The notes: a model not told the origin generated them from the letters alone. Positions 12,596 through 23,424 are shown, counted from the stretch's first letter. The stretch is DNA of 64,000 bases from Tupaia tana (GCA_026018925.1 JAKSZU010000009.1:32100583-32164582); one strand, 5' to 3'. Numbers and translations: made by a program.

Positions 12596-12833
12596 GGGCT
12601 GGCCCTGTAGTGGTGCAGTAGTTAATGGAGTTGATCCTACAGGCTGATCACTGTTCAAGTCTTGGTCCTAGTTGCTTGAAAACATGCTGGATACCTGTGG
12701 ATGCCTGCCCAAAATCCTGATAGGAAGGTGGAATGAAAGAAAAAAATGTGGTATGAATCCGCCATGAGGGTTCTCTCTCTCTCCCTTTCTCTCTCTGGCA
12801 AGCATAGGCACACTTGGGCAATTAAAAAGAAAC
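12596..12833 (+). mobile_element. tRNA-SINE, C type
   Basis: Head gggctggccctgtagtggtg, B-box-like gttcaagtctt, and an ending tgggcaattaaaaag that differs from the long type. Unusually, about 70 bp of L1 text appears on both sides of it (12,522-12,595 and 12,845-12,915). Confidence 0.75.
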
Positions 12834-13240
12834 CAATGAGGAAAACTCTTCACCCAACCTAGATTCAGTGGTAAATTCTACCAAATGAGTAATATATGAC
12901 ATAATTTTCAAAAATTATTTCAAAAAATTTTGTTTAGTTATCCTAACTCATTTTGAGACACCAGTATTATCCTGGTACTAAACTAGCCAAAAACAGTGTT
13001 AGACTCATGACTTATGTACTTTCTCATGAATAATGATAGGAAAATCTTCAATAAATGTACTATCGGTCCACACACACTTGCCAGCCCACAATGTTGCCCA
13101 TCTGCTCAAGGAAGACATACAATTGACCAAAAAGTATATGAAAAAATATTCAATGTCTGTTATCATAAGGAAAATACAAGTCAAAAACCACAATGAGATA
13201 TTGCGTAATCCCAGGCAAAATGGGTATGATTAAAAATATA

Positions 13241-13479
13241 GGGGCCAGCAAGTGCCATAGTGGTTAGACCCACATGGTCGAACCACGGTTTGAGTCCCAC
13301 ACCTAGAGGCTTGAAACATGCTGGGCACGTGTGCATGCATGCCCAAAATCCCGAGAGGAGAATGGAGAAGGGATTGTGGCATGGCCATCCCCCCCCAGGG
13401 GGTGATTTTCTTGCTTTCCATCTCTCTGGCGAGTGCATGTGCCCTATAGTAAAGAAAAAAAAACTCAAAAAAAAAAAAA
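13241..13479 (+). mobile_element. tRNA-SINE, older long type
   Basis: Head ggggccagcaagtgccatag, body cccaaaatcccgagaggag, ending gccctatagtaaag and A-tail, in L1 copy 3. The head lacks about a dozen bases between the A and B boxes compared with other copies. Confidence 0.82.
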
Positions 13480-13846
13480 GAGAGAGAGAGAGATAGAAAG
13501 AATGACAAGTGCTGGCAAGATCAGTTGGTAGGAATGTAATTTAGTATGATATTTGTGGAAAACAATACGGAGTGTCCTCAAAAACCTACAAATATGATCC
13601 ATTAATTCCATTCTTTGGCATATACCCAAAGGATGAGAAAACACTTAATTGGAAAGACACTTGCATAGTCATGTTTATCGCTACATTGTTCACAATTGCT
13701 AAGACATAGAATCAAGCATAAGAACAGATGACTAGATTGAAAAAATGTGGCACATATACACAATGAAATATTACTTAGCCATAAGGAACAATGAGACCTT
13801 GTCATTTGACACATAATGGATGAATATAGAATATGTAATGCTGAGG

Positions 13847-14055
13847 CCAGCAGTGGTATAGTAATTAAGGTGACAGACTTCCATCTGCCCAAGGAAGACA
13901 TACAATGACTGGCCATGGTTTGAGCCCCAGTCCTGGTAGCTTGAAAATCATGCTGAGTGCATATCCATGCATGTCCAAAATCTAGGAAGAGAATGGAGGA
14001 GAAGGGATTGTGGTATGGCCATTACCCTGGGGGATGATTATCACTTTTTCTCTCA

Positions 14056-14089
<34 letters not shown>

Positions 14090-14132
14090 CATGTGCATAT
14101 GTCCTATGGCAAAAACGACAAAAAAAAAGAAG
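13847..14132 (+). mobile_element. tRNA-SINE, older long type with an L1-like patch
   Basis: Target duplication gtaatgct on both sides (near 13,838 and 14,133). Between the A and B boxes the head holds an extra stretch, cccaaggaagacatacaatg (near 13,887-13,907), that copies L1 ORF2 text such as that at 13,105. The rest is a normal SINE with a long CT run. Confidence 0.8.
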
Positions 14133-14471
14133 TAATGCTATGTGAAACAAGCCAGACTATGAAAGACAAACATTGTATATTCTCACTCAATGTATACCAA
14201 ATGTCTGTACTTTATGGCAAAAACTGAAAGATTCAAAGATATGATATTAATAGTAGGGATGGCAAGTGTAGATACTAGAGACTGTATAGGAGGGGGTGGA
14301 TAGGATATGAGATGGAGGGTCTCAGATAAAAAAAAAAACATTTAACAGACACAATAATGTAAACTTCTCTGGTGAAAATGATATATATGGTAATATCTTT
14401 GATTTGACTGTCATGTTCTGCATGCATGCTTTGAAAAACCATATTGTATGCTATAAAGATGTACAACAATT

Positions 14472-14664
14472 GGGACCGGCAGGTGGCATGGTGGTTAAGG
14501 GCGCCAGACTCCCACATGGCCAACTGCAGTTTGAGTCCCAGACCTGGTGGCTTTCTCTCTCTCTCTCGCTCTCTCTCTCTCTCCCTCTCCCTCTTCCTCT
14601 CTGGTCAAATTTAAATAAATAAATAAATAAATATAAATAAAGTTAAATAAAATCTTAAAACAGA
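14472..14664 (+). mobile_element. tRNA-SINE, short type A
   Basis: Reference description for type A: a head with gcaggtggcatggtggttaa and B-box gtttgagtccc, then directly a CT-rich stretch, the ending ctctggtcaaatttaaataa and AAATA-type tail repeats. About 190 bp. Perfect 17-bp target duplication aaagatgtacaacaatt at 14,455-14,471 and 14,665-14,681. Confidence 0.9.
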
Positions 14665-14950
14665 AAAGATGTACAACAATTAAGTGTAAATAAATTGCAA
14701 AACAAAAAAGAAAGTTGATCTAAATAAATAGCAAAAAAAAATTATTAAATCCAGAATATATAAAATGATAATATTTCATGGCCAACTGGCATTTATTCTG
14801 ATAATATAAGGTTGGCTTGACATTCAAAAGTCAAAAATACCATTCACCATGTTCATAGATTAAAGAAGAAATAATGATGTCATTCTCCTAATAGATATAT
14901 GAAAGGTTTGTAATGAATTTCAACCTCCATTCATGATAAAAAGTCTAGGC

Positions 14951-15056
14951 AGGGGAAAGCAAGTGGTGTGGTGGTTAAGGATGCTGAACTCCCACATGGC
15001 TGACTACAGTTCGAGTCCCAGACCTGGTGGCTTGCTTTCTCGCTTTCTCTTCTCTT

Positions 15057-15111
<55 letters not shown>

Positions 15112-15196
15112 CTCGGTCCCTCTCTGGCCAAATTACAATAAATAAATAAATAAATAAATAAATAAGGTTTTTTTTAAAAAAAAAAAAAAAAAAAAA
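14951..15196 (+). mobile_element. tRNA-SINE, short type A
   Basis: Type A head (tggtgtggtggttaagg; B-box gttcgagtccc), an expanded CT microsatellite (about 15,048-15,110), an AAATA tail and a long A-run. Confidence 0.88.
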
Positions 15197-15448
15197 GCCA
15201 AAGCAAACTAAGAATTAAAAGAAATTTCCTAAAGCAAACTGAGGAAATATCCAAGGAATATACAGCTCATAGACTTAATGATGAAAAACAAAATTTTCCA
15301 CCTAAGAAATTGGAAATAAAGTAAGTAACAGTCTCCTTTAATCACTGCTATTTAACACCATGCTAGAGGTTCTAGGCAGAGCAATAAAGTACCAATAATA
15401 ATAATAGATGTAGATGTTGAAAAGGAAGGAATAAAACTTTTGCTATTC

Positions 15449-15682
15449 TTTCAACAAAGAATACTATACCTGGCAAGATTATCCTTCATATGAGAAGAAA
15501 AGACAAAAATATTCTCAGATAAACAAAACCTGAGGTAATTTGCCAACACCAGACCAGCTCTCCAAGAAGTTCTGAATGGAAAAGTAAAGTCAGACACACA
15601 GAAAAAAGAGTCCAAAAAATGGCCAACATAATGGTAGTGACAAGTCCAGAGTTGAATGTAAACTTCCAGAATTTAAATAACA
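15449..15682 (+). mobile_element. Fragment of the HAL1-like element (end of ORF1)
   Basis: Nearly the same text as 17,281-17,521 (start caacaaagaatactatacc, end cttccagaatttaaata), with a small internal gap. It sits inside the same old L1M, some 160 bp before the complete HAL1-like copy. It may be a separate truncated insertion or a local copying event. Confidence 0.7.
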
Positions 15683-15840
15683 TGATGGTCTAGAAAATCT
15701 AAAACGAACTTTTAAAAGCTGCTAGCAACAATAAGTAAATTTGTCAAATTCCCAGAAAACAAGAACAATGCACAAAAAACAATTTTATGTCTATACATTA
15801 GCAATGAACAATTGGAAATTGGAATTAAAAGACAATATCA

Positions 15841-16075
15841 GCATTTGAACTGGGATCAATCCCTTTCAGGGGCTAGAACAACTGAAGACTTTCTGCTCAG
15901 ACTTCACTCTCCAAACCCCAATCTAGAGTGGAGAGGCAAAGTGCAGGCCCTTTGAGAAGCCATCTGCATTTGAGCTGGAAGCAATCCCTTTCAGGGTCTA
16001 GAATGACTGAAGATATTCTGCTAAGATTTCATCCTCCAGATCCCAATCTAGAGTGGGAGAAAAACAGTACTGCAG
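15841..16075 (+). repeat. Two tandem 125-bp leader units of the HAL1-like element
   Basis: gcatttgaactgggatcaat at 15,841 recurs as gcatttgagctggaagcaat at 15,966. Both units contain ccctttcaggg-ctagaa and ccaatctagagtgg. Position and tandem form suggest promoter monomers; function is inferred. Confidence 0.75.
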
Positions 16076-16271
16076 AGAGATTGCAGATCAACTCCACTTG
16101 CATGATTCTGAATGCTCAGGTTGAAATTCAAGAAATTAGGAAGAAACGTATAATCCATCAAATGACCAGAAACCACTGCAGAGGCATGAGAAATATGAGA
16201 AACCAAGAAAATATCTCTCCCCAACGGAAAACAATAACTCCTCATCATCCACAAACAGTACAATAGAACTA

Positions 16272-16631
16272 GTGGAAATGTCTGATAAACAATTTACAGT
16301 ATTCATAGTGATAAAGCTAACAGAGATGCAAGAGGAGAGAAACAATGAACTCCAGAAGATGCGGGAGAAAAGAGACTATGAATTCCAAGAGGCGAGGAAG
16401 TTCTTGCATGGTCTGAAAAAGGAAATACACACCATAAAAATAAAGAATCAAATGGAACTATTAGGTATGAAGGCTGTAATACAGAAAATCAAAACTTCCC
16501 TTGAAAGTATTAAAAGCAGATTAGATCATGCAGAAGATCGAATCTCAGATGTAGAAGACAGAATCTCTGGCCCAGAAAAATTCACTGCACAGACTAAGAA
16601 AATAACCCAGAGAAATGAGAACAATATATAA
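16272..16631 (+). CDS. ORF1p N-terminal part of the HAL1-like element
   Basis: A 119-residue open stretch with the typical L1 ORF1p start: acidic leader MSDKQF, then a long coiled coil (EMQEERNNELQKMREKRDY; IKSRLDHAEDRISDVEDR, residues about 20-100). After a stop, the RRM-like part follows in homologous text (CPNIRIIKIPEGEE near 16,655; SPRHIIARLTK near 16,820), later split by a SINE. ORF1p is an RNA-binding trimer. This copy is broken by the stop and the SINE, so it is not expected to work. Confidence 0.7.
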   Translation: MEMSDKQFTVFIVIKLTEMQEERNNELQKMREKRDYEFQEARKFLHGLKKEIHTIKIKNQMELLGMKAVIQKIKTSLESIKSRLDHAEDRISDVEDRISGPEKFTAQTKKITQRNENNI

Positions 16632-16888
16632 GAAGTACTAGATACCGTTAAATGTCCAAACATCCGGATAATCAAAATCCCAGAAGGTGAAGAAACTAAT
16701 AAGGGCATTGAAAATCTATTCCATGAAATCCTAGAAGAAAACTTTCCGAACCTAGAGAGCCATTCTAATATCCAGACCCATGAAATACAAAGGAACACTA
16801 ATAGAATCAACCTTAGATCTTCTCCAAGGCACATCATTGCCAGATTGACCAAAACTACAGAGACAACATACTAAAATTGGCAAGAGAG

Positions 16889-17145
16889 GGACCAGCAGTT
16901 AGTGTAATGGCTATGTCACTGGACTCCCACATAGTCGACCGTGGTTCGCGTCCTGGACCCGGTGGCTTAAAACTCACGTCAGGCATGTGTGCATGCGTGC
17001 CCAAGATCCCGAGAGGAGAATGGAGGAGAAGGGATTGCGGCGTGGCCATCCCCCCTGGGGGGTGATTTCTCACTTTCTAACTCTCTGTCTCTCTGTCTGT
17101 CAGGCAAGCGCACGCGCCCTATAGCAAAAACCTATCAAAAAAAAA
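16889..17145 (+). mobile_element. Young tRNA-SINE in the HAL1-like ORF1
   Basis: 16-bp perfect target duplication aaaattggcaagagag at 16,873-16,888 and 17,146-17,161. Long type. Confidence 0.93.
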
Positions 17146-17798
17146 AAAATTGGCAAGAGAGAAATGTCAGGTTACTTACAAAGGTTATCCCATCAGGCTA
17201 AAAGTGGACCTCTCATTGGAAACAATGCAAGTGAGGAAAGAATGGTAAAATATATTCTAAGTATTAAGTGAAAAACAATTTCAACAAAGAATACTATACC
17301 CAGCAAGATTATCCTTCATATGAGAAGAAAAGACAAAAACATTATCAGATAAACAAAACCTGAGGTAATTTGCCAACACCAGACCAGCTCTCCAAGAAGT
17401 TCTGAACGGAAAAGTAAAGTCAGACACACAGAATAAAGGAGTCCAAAGAACAACTGAGAAAATGGCCAACATAATGGTAGTAACAAGTCCAGAGTTGAAT
17501 GTAAACTTCCAGAATTTAAATAGAAAGATTGGACCACAACAGAACAGAGGTTAATTACATGAGACTGAACTGGTGAAATAGAATTTTATGACTTTTGACT
17601 AAAACATTACTAATTTTCTTCTATGCTTTATTTTCCAAATTTAAGGATTTTTGTCTTCTCTTGAGCTGTTGATAGGTTTGTCTACCTACTATTTGAACAG
17701 AATCCTTACATTTTTCCTTGCTTTAAGTCTTAAGCAAATTTCTCTTAACATTTTTTTATTTTGGTTTATTAAAGCTAAAACTGCTTTCCTTGAAATTA

Positions 17799-17802
<4 letters not shown>

Positions 17803-17851
<49 letters not shown>
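17803..17851. repeat. (TA)n microsatellite
   Basis: About 24 uninterrupted TA units inside the 3' UTR of the HAL1-like element, directly before a SINE insertion. Confidence 0.95.
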
Positions 17852-17853
<2 letters not shown>

Positions 17854-17866
17854 AAAATATCTATTT

Positions 17867-18124
17867 GGGACCAGCAGTTAGCATAATGGCTATGTCGCTG
17901 GACTCCCACGTAGTTGACCGTGGTTCGTGTCCCAGACCCGGTGGCTTAAAACTCACGCCAGGCGCGTGTGCGTGCGTGCCCAAGATCCCAAAAGGAGAAT
18001 GGAGGAGAAGGGATTGTGGCATGGCCATCCCCCCGGGGGGTGATTTCTCACTTTCTGTCTCTCTGTATCTCTCTGTCTGGCGAGCACATGCGCCCTATAG
18101 CAAAAAACCTCTCAAAAAAAAAGA
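17867..18124 (+). mobile_element. Young tRNA-SINE in the HAL1-like 3' UTR
   Basis: Perfect 16-bp duplication aagaaaatatctattt at 17,851-17,866 and 18,125-18,140. Long type. Confidence 0.93.
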
Positions 18125-18290
18125 AAGAAAATATCTATTTAATGACTACAGTAAGCTATATAGCCTCAGCGAGGTGTTACTTTATAGTACTTTCATTCTA
18201 CTCACTGAGTTTTATACCTAAAGTCAGACGTATTCACAGATATCTGCTAAACTTGCTATTGAAAATATTTAGAGTAATTAAGATTCTTTG

Positions 18291-18557
18291 CAGGGACCAG
18301 CAGTTGGCGTAATGGCTATGTCGCCGGACTCCCATGTAGTTGACCGTGGTTCATGTCCCAGACTCGGTGGCTTAAACTCACACCGGGCGCGAGTGCATGC
18401 ATGCCCAAGATCCCGAGAGGAGAATGGAGGAGAAGGGACTGTCGCATGGCTATCCCCTCTGGGGGGTGATTTCTCACTTTCTGTCTCTCTGTTTCTCTCT
18501 GTCTTTCTGGCGAGCACACGCATCCTATAGCAAAAACCTCTCCCCATTTCAAAAGAA
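18291..18557 (+). mobile_element. Young tRNA-SINE in the HAL1-like 3' UTR
   Basis: Duplication aagattctttg / aagattttttg at 18,280-18,290 and 18,558-18,568. Long type with a short, impure A-tail. Confidence 0.9.
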
Positions 18558-19542
18558 AAGATTTTTTGTGAATCAGTAAAATGTGTGGCAGGGGGAAGCA
18601 TGGAAAGCAATTGTAGATACCAGAGACAGTGTGGGAGGAGGGTGAGTAATAACAGAGGGTTAGAAGTAGGGAATCAAGGGGAAAAGAAAAATAAAAGCAA
18701 AAATATAAAAGAAACAAAAAATAGAAAGTTATTTGTTGCTGATAACATGTATGGTAATATCCTTGATTAAGCCAAAATGTAGTGTATCATGGATAGGAAA
18801 CAGCATTTTGTATGCTATGATGAATGCAAAATAAGTAATTTTTTAAAAAGGCAATATCATTTATAATCAGCACCAAAAACATGAACTGCTAAAATACAGA
18901 TCTAACAAAACATGTGTAAGAGCTATATGCTATAAATGATAAAATATTAATGAGAAAAAGGTAACCTAAAAATATGGAAAAATATACCATGATCATAGAT
19001 TGAAAAACAACATAATAAAGATGTTGATTCTTCCCCAAATGGAGTCCCAGATTCAAGCAATTCTAATAAAAATCCCAGAGGATTTCTCCATAGAATCAAC
19101 CAGATAATTATAAAATTAATAAAGAAAAGCAAAGGACTTTATATTGCCAAAAACAATCTTGACAGAATAAAGTTGGAGAATACACACTACCTGATTTCAA
19201 GAAATTCCATATAGATACGATAAGCAAGACAGTGTGGCATTGGCAAAAGGATAGATACTTATATAAATAGTACAGAATAGAGAATCCAGAAATCATTCCA
19301 CATGTATTTGGCCTATTCATTTGTTGGAATAGTATAAAGGCTGTTTAACAAATAAAAACCGTGCTAGAAAAACAGACATCTATATGCAAAAAAAAAAGTG
19401 CCTCAATCCATACCTTGCACCATACACAAAAATTAACTCAAAACTTGTCACCAATAGGTATAGAAAAGCTTAAACTATAAAATAACTTCTATGTGAAAAC
19501 AGTAAAATTATTTGGGACTTTGGTTTAAAACAACAAACTTTA

Positions 19543-19728
19543 GGGCCAGCAGGTGGCATGGTGGTTAAGGGCATTGAACTCCCACATGGCCAATTGTGAT
19601 TTGAATCCCAGACCTGGCAGCTTCCTTTCTCACTTTTCCTCTTTCTCTCTCTCTTTTACTCTGTCCCTCTCTGGTCAAATTAAAATAAGTAAATAAATAA
19701 AGTTAAATAAAATAATTCTTTTAAAAAT
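19543..19728 (+). mobile_element. tRNA-SINE, short type A
   Basis: Head gggccagcaggtggcatggt, CT-rich centre, ending ctctggtcaaattaaaataa. Inserted in old L1M. Confidence 0.85.
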
Positions 19729-19835
19729 TTATATCTAACACAAAAGGCACAATCCATTAAAAACAAGATAAACCAGATTTCATTAAAATTAAATTTTGGT
19801 GCTCTTCAAAAACACTATTAAGAAAATGAAAACAT

Positions 19836-19916
19836 AGAGCCAACACCATAGCACAGTGGTTAAGTACATATGACCAATCAAGGCTTTAGTCCTGACCTTG
19901 GTGGCTTAAAAAACAA

Positions 19917-19957
<41 letters not shown>

Positions 19958-20029
19958 AAGATCTTAACAGGAAGGATAAATGGAGGAAAGGAGATTTAGC
20001 ATGTTCATAAGCCATTGAGGAGAATGCTT

Positions 20030-20066
<37 letters not shown>

Positions 20067-20090
20067 CACATGTGCTCTGGAAATTACAAA
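19836..20090 (+). mobile_element. tRNA-SINE, C type with (TG)n and (CT)n
   Basis: Head agagccaacaccatagcac, B-box weak. A (TG)n run at about 19,919-19,954 replaces the usual gcatgtgtgcatg section. A (CT)n run lies at about 20,032-20,062, followed by an ending that contains tctggaaattac. Old and drifted. Confidence 0.65.
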
Positions 20091-21059
20091 TATAATGAAA
20101 ATAAGTCACGTATGGGGGAAAATATTTACAAAATCATATATCTGATAACAGACTTATACCCACGATATATAACAACCCTCAAAACACAATATTAGAAAAA
20201 TCAAACAAACCATTTTTTTAAAAAGTGGGCAGAAGATTTAAACAGGATAACCAAAGAGGATATACAAATTTAAAAAGCACTTCATAAGATGTTCAATATC
20301 ACTAGTCATTAAGGAGGAGTAAGTTTAAATCATCAGAAAAAAAAAAAAAAAAACAAAGAAAAACTGATATGAAGGACTCATAGCAAGGACACTGAGCAAC
20401 TAGAATTTGATACATTTCTGGTGAGAGTTCAAAATGATGGTTTCTTTGGAACAGTTTAGTGGTTTTTGAGAAAGTTCAATAGTCCCTTACAATACGGCCC
20501 CACAATCATCTTCTTAGGTAGTTACTCAAAATAAATGAACAAATGTTCATTCAAAAACTTGTACACAAATGTTTGTAGCAGCTCTATACAAAACAGCCAA
20601 AAGCTGGCAACAACCCAAATGTTCTTCAACTGATAAATGGATAAACAAACTGTAGTATAGCCATACAATAGCATAAACTTCTGATATATACAAAAAAAAA
20701 AAACATGGATAAATCTCAAATTCATTATACTAAGTGAAAGAAGTCAGATCAAAAAGTTACATACTATAAAATTCCTTTTTCGTGACATTCTATAAAACTA
20801 AAACTATAAAAGCAGAAAGTAGATCAATGGTTACCAGGAGCTTTGGATGATGAGAAGGGTTGATTAGAACAGGATATAAGGAAACTTTTAAGGGTGATAG
20901 GATTATTCTATATCTTGATTATGGTAGTTATACAACTGTCAAAACTTACATGACAATACATGCAAAAGGACACATTGTACAACATGTAACTTACAACTCA
21001 ATAAACTTGACTTTAAAGATACATAAACGAAAAAAGAAAATAACTTAAGTTTTGAAAAA

Positions 21060-21600
21060 TCAGGTTCCAAATATTGGCAGTCTCCCTATCCTTGTGGTCA
21101 ACCCCCTATAACCAAGCAAAAACAAAAACATTCATCGTATACCCAGGATGGATTCCACATCTTTTGATGACTGTTTAATAGTCAGATATATAAGAAGTTA
21201 AGACTTTTACACCATCAATCCCTCTCATTCCCCCTTACTACAGTGATTCTTAATACCTGGTAAGCAAGAATAGAATTTCTTGATAAGACATAAATGAAGG
21301 GAGACTATGATATTTATTAAATATTTTAGATTATTAATTCATGCCAAACTTTAAAGTATAGGGTAGGAGTATTATAAACATTCAATTTATGCAAGAACAA
21401 CCCACAGATCACCTGGAATAGGATTTGTATCGGGCAAAATTATGAAATTGGCTATTTCTTTGGTGTCACTATTCTTTCTCTTCTGGGGACTTGGATCTCT
21501 CTCCATTCCATTTAGATACAAAATGCTTTCATGCACAATTCATCTCCACCCATTAAAACATGCTCGTCTCAGAAAAGAATCAAAGGTATAAAAAACTAAG
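21060..21600. other. Unassigned AT-rich sequence
   Basis: No gene, RNA or repeat family recognised here. Probably unique DNA or a very old repeat. Confidence 0.4.
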
Positions 21601-21604
21601 AACA

Positions 21605-21849
21605 GGGCCATCCTGAGTTGTAGCAGTTAAGCCCTGTGCATTGGGAGCCGGACTCCACGTGGTCAACTGAAATTCAAATCCCAGCCTGAGTAGTTTAAAA
21701 ACATTCCAGGCACACATGTATGCCTCAAATCCTGACAGGATGGAGAAACAGAGGAAAAAGGACTCTGGGTCTCAGTCTCTCTCTCTCTCTCTCTCTATCT
21801 CTGATGAGCACACTGATGTTTGGTAATTAATAATAATAATAAAAAAAAA
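21605..21849 (+). mobile_element. tRNA-SINE, C type
   Basis: Head gggccatcctgagttgtagc, gagccggactccacgtggtc, body atcctgacaggatggag, a CT run, and the ending tttggtaattaataataat. Confidence 0.78.
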
Positions 21850-21899
21850 GATGAAAGAACAGCTTAAGATGCTACCCCCTTCAAAGAAAAAAAAAACTT

Positions 21900-22150
21900 A
21901 GGAAGAGAAACAGCATTTTTTGAGCCAGGCATTTTACTTATATTATATTATATTATATTATATTATCTAAATTCATCCTCACAAAAGTCATGTGAATTAG
22001 GGGTTATTCTCCCCATTTCACCAAGAAAACTGAGGCCCAGAAAGATTAAATAATTTGTCTAAAATCACAGTCACACAGTTAGGGAAAAGCGTACCTAGGA
22101 TTCATATTCAAATTTGTCAGATTTCAAAATCCATTTTTCTTCCTGTCACA
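21900..22150 (-). mobile_element. MIR (ancient mammalian SINE)
   Basis: Reads tgagccaggcattttactt ... tcatcctcacaaaagtcat ... ccccatttcaccaagaaaac tgaggcccagaaag ... tcacacagttaggg. This is the MIR core and head in reverse orientation. A TATTA microsatellite (21,942-21,966) has grown inside it. Confidence 0.85.
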
Positions 22151-22219
22151 AAACACTACCTCTCCAAGGAAAGGGAAAGTTGTATCATAATAGTGACAAG
22201 AGCTTTAAACTAAAGGGAC

Positions 22220-22735
22220 AACTCTAGAGAAAAAAATCACATAGACCTAACACAAAAACAAACATACACACACAAATGCACACACATAAATGAGTGCAAA
22301 GCCTGCAGTCTAGTTAACAGTACTGTGACAATGTCAATTTCCTGGTTTTAATATTACACTGTATGAAAGATATTAATATTAGAGGAAGCTGAGTGAAGAG
22401 TACACAGAACTCTCCACAGTAATTTTTTAATTGCCAAAGGGCATGTGCATTCGCCAAAAAGAGAGGAAGCACCTTCAAAACAGGGCATAGTCATGCTATC
22501 ATACAATCCCTTCTCCTCCATTTCTCCAACTTTGCAAGACTTGAGGCATGCACATACATGCCTGGCATATTTCTCAAACCACAAGGGCTAGGATTCAAAC
22601 CGTCATCAGTCATGTGGATCTGGATCCCAATGGGCAGTGCTTAACTGCTGTGCTATGGGGCTAACACATGTACTGTTTTCTAAAAGTTCCTGTTAATCTA
22701 TAATTATTTCAAAACAAAAAATTAAAAAATAAATC
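22220..22735 (+). mobile_element. Ancient L1M 3' end
   Basis: tgtcaatttcctggttttaa ... gaggaagctgagtgaagagt, and beyond a SINE taatctataattatttcaaa, match the 3' UTR style of old mammalian L1s. Split by one minus-strand SINE. Confidence 0.6.
22423..22664 (-). mobile_element. tRNA-SINE, C type, inverted
   Basis: On the minus strand: head gttagccccatagcacagca, B-box ggtttgaatcc, body with gagaaatggaggagaaggg, and the ending ccctttggcaattaaaaaat. Inserted in an L1M 3' UTR. Confidence 0.78.
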
Positions 22736-22993
22736 TCTAACAGAGATCTTTAAGAAAATGAAGAACAACCTTATATTAGTGTTCATGGGGCACTAGGCTC
22801 TTCAGTACCTTTAAATCACAACACAAAGGTGATCATCAACTCTACTTCCATGTAAAGTCAATCTTGGCTGCCAGAAATCCACTGTGGTTGTACAAAATGA
22901 TCGATTAAATGAAAACAGAGGCCTGACTTTTTCCCCCTAGGAATGAGGCAGAGTTGATGGGAAGTTCCAACACTAATTAAATCCTTCTATAAT

Positions 22994-23236
22994 GGGACCA
23001 GCGGTTAGCGTAATGGCTATGTTGCTGGACTCCCATGTAGTCGACCGAGGTTCACGTCCCGGATCCGGTGGCTTAAAACACACCAGGTGCGTGTGCGTGC
23101 GTGCCCAAGATCCTGAGAGGAGAACGGAGGAGAAGGGATTGCGGTGTGACCATCTCCCCTGGGGCATGATTTCTCGCTTTCTGTCTCTCTGTCTGTCTGG
23201 CAAGCACACGCACCCTATAGCAAAAACCTCTCAAAA
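22994..23236 (+). mobile_element. Young tRNA-SINE, long type
   Basis: Duplication aaatccttctataat / aaatccttttatagt at 22,979-22,993 and 23,237-23,251. Confidence 0.92.
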
Positions 23237-23294
23237 AAATCCTTTTATAGTGAACATAACATGTAGTACTTGAGGACTTCCTCCCACAATCATG

Positions 23295-23332
23295 TGTGTG
23301 TGTGTGTGTGTGTATGTGTGTGTGTGTGTGTA
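23295..23332. repeat. (TG)n microsatellite
   Basis: TG run with one interruption, not clearly part of a mobile element. Confidence 0.9.
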
Positions 23333-23424
23333 TCTTGCTGGGTGTGTGTTTCACCATCGATGAAGCCCATGTGTGTGCAAGAGAAAAAAAGATGGGTGAT
23401 TTTTACTATTAAATAGGTTCTTAT

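Larger units (their letters stand above)
12456..14712 (+). mobile_element. L1 LINE 3' part (copy 3), interrupted
   Basis: ORF2 remnants (about 12,480-12,595, 12,840-13,240, 13,490-13,845) lead to the L1 3' UTR and the end gtacaacaattaagtgtaaa near 14,690. That end matches those of L1 copies 1 and 2. Interrupted by four SINEs. No intact frame. Confidence 0.75.
14712..15840 (+). mobile_element. Ancient L1M ORF2, left part of the HAL1-like target
   Basis: Decayed ORF2 reverse-transcriptase text (near 15,290-15,400, 15,690-15,840). It continues without a break after the HAL1-like insertion at 18,860. Interrupted by a type A SINE and by a 230-bp HAL1-like fragment. Confidence 0.6.
15841..18845 (+). 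mobile_element. HAL1-like element: complete, ORF1-only L1 derivative (copy A)
   Basis: The element starts with a two-unit leader (15,841-16,075), has an L1-type ORF1 (16,272 to about 17,430), then about 1.0 kb of native 3' UTR, and ends at agtaattttttt. No endonuclease or reverse-transcriptase text is present. A 14-bp target duplication flanks it: aaaagacaatatca at 15,827-15,840 and aaaaggcaatatca at 18,846-18,859. The old L1M resumes exactly there, so this is one insertion unit. Removing three SINEs gives about 2.2 kb. Its 3' UTR resembles that of the L1 copies here (gtagataccagagacagtg), fitting mobilisation by L1 enzymes. HAL1 elements (half-L1) are a known class; this lineage looks younger than the classic ones. 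Confidence 0.82.
18846..21060 (+). mobile_element. Ancient L1M ORF2 3' part and 3' end
   Basis: Resumes the old L1 cut by the HAL1-like element. Recognisable ORF2 text (gcaatatcatttataatcag) leads to the old-L1 3' part (tgtagcagctctatacaaaa, taaacttgactttaaag) ending near 21,050. Two SINEs are inserted. No intact frame. Confidence 0.65.

Noticed and set aside
19919-19954. Regulatory Z-DNA element at (TG)n tracts
   Set aside because: The tracts lie within SINEs or next to them and vary in length; ordinary microsatellite growth is enough.
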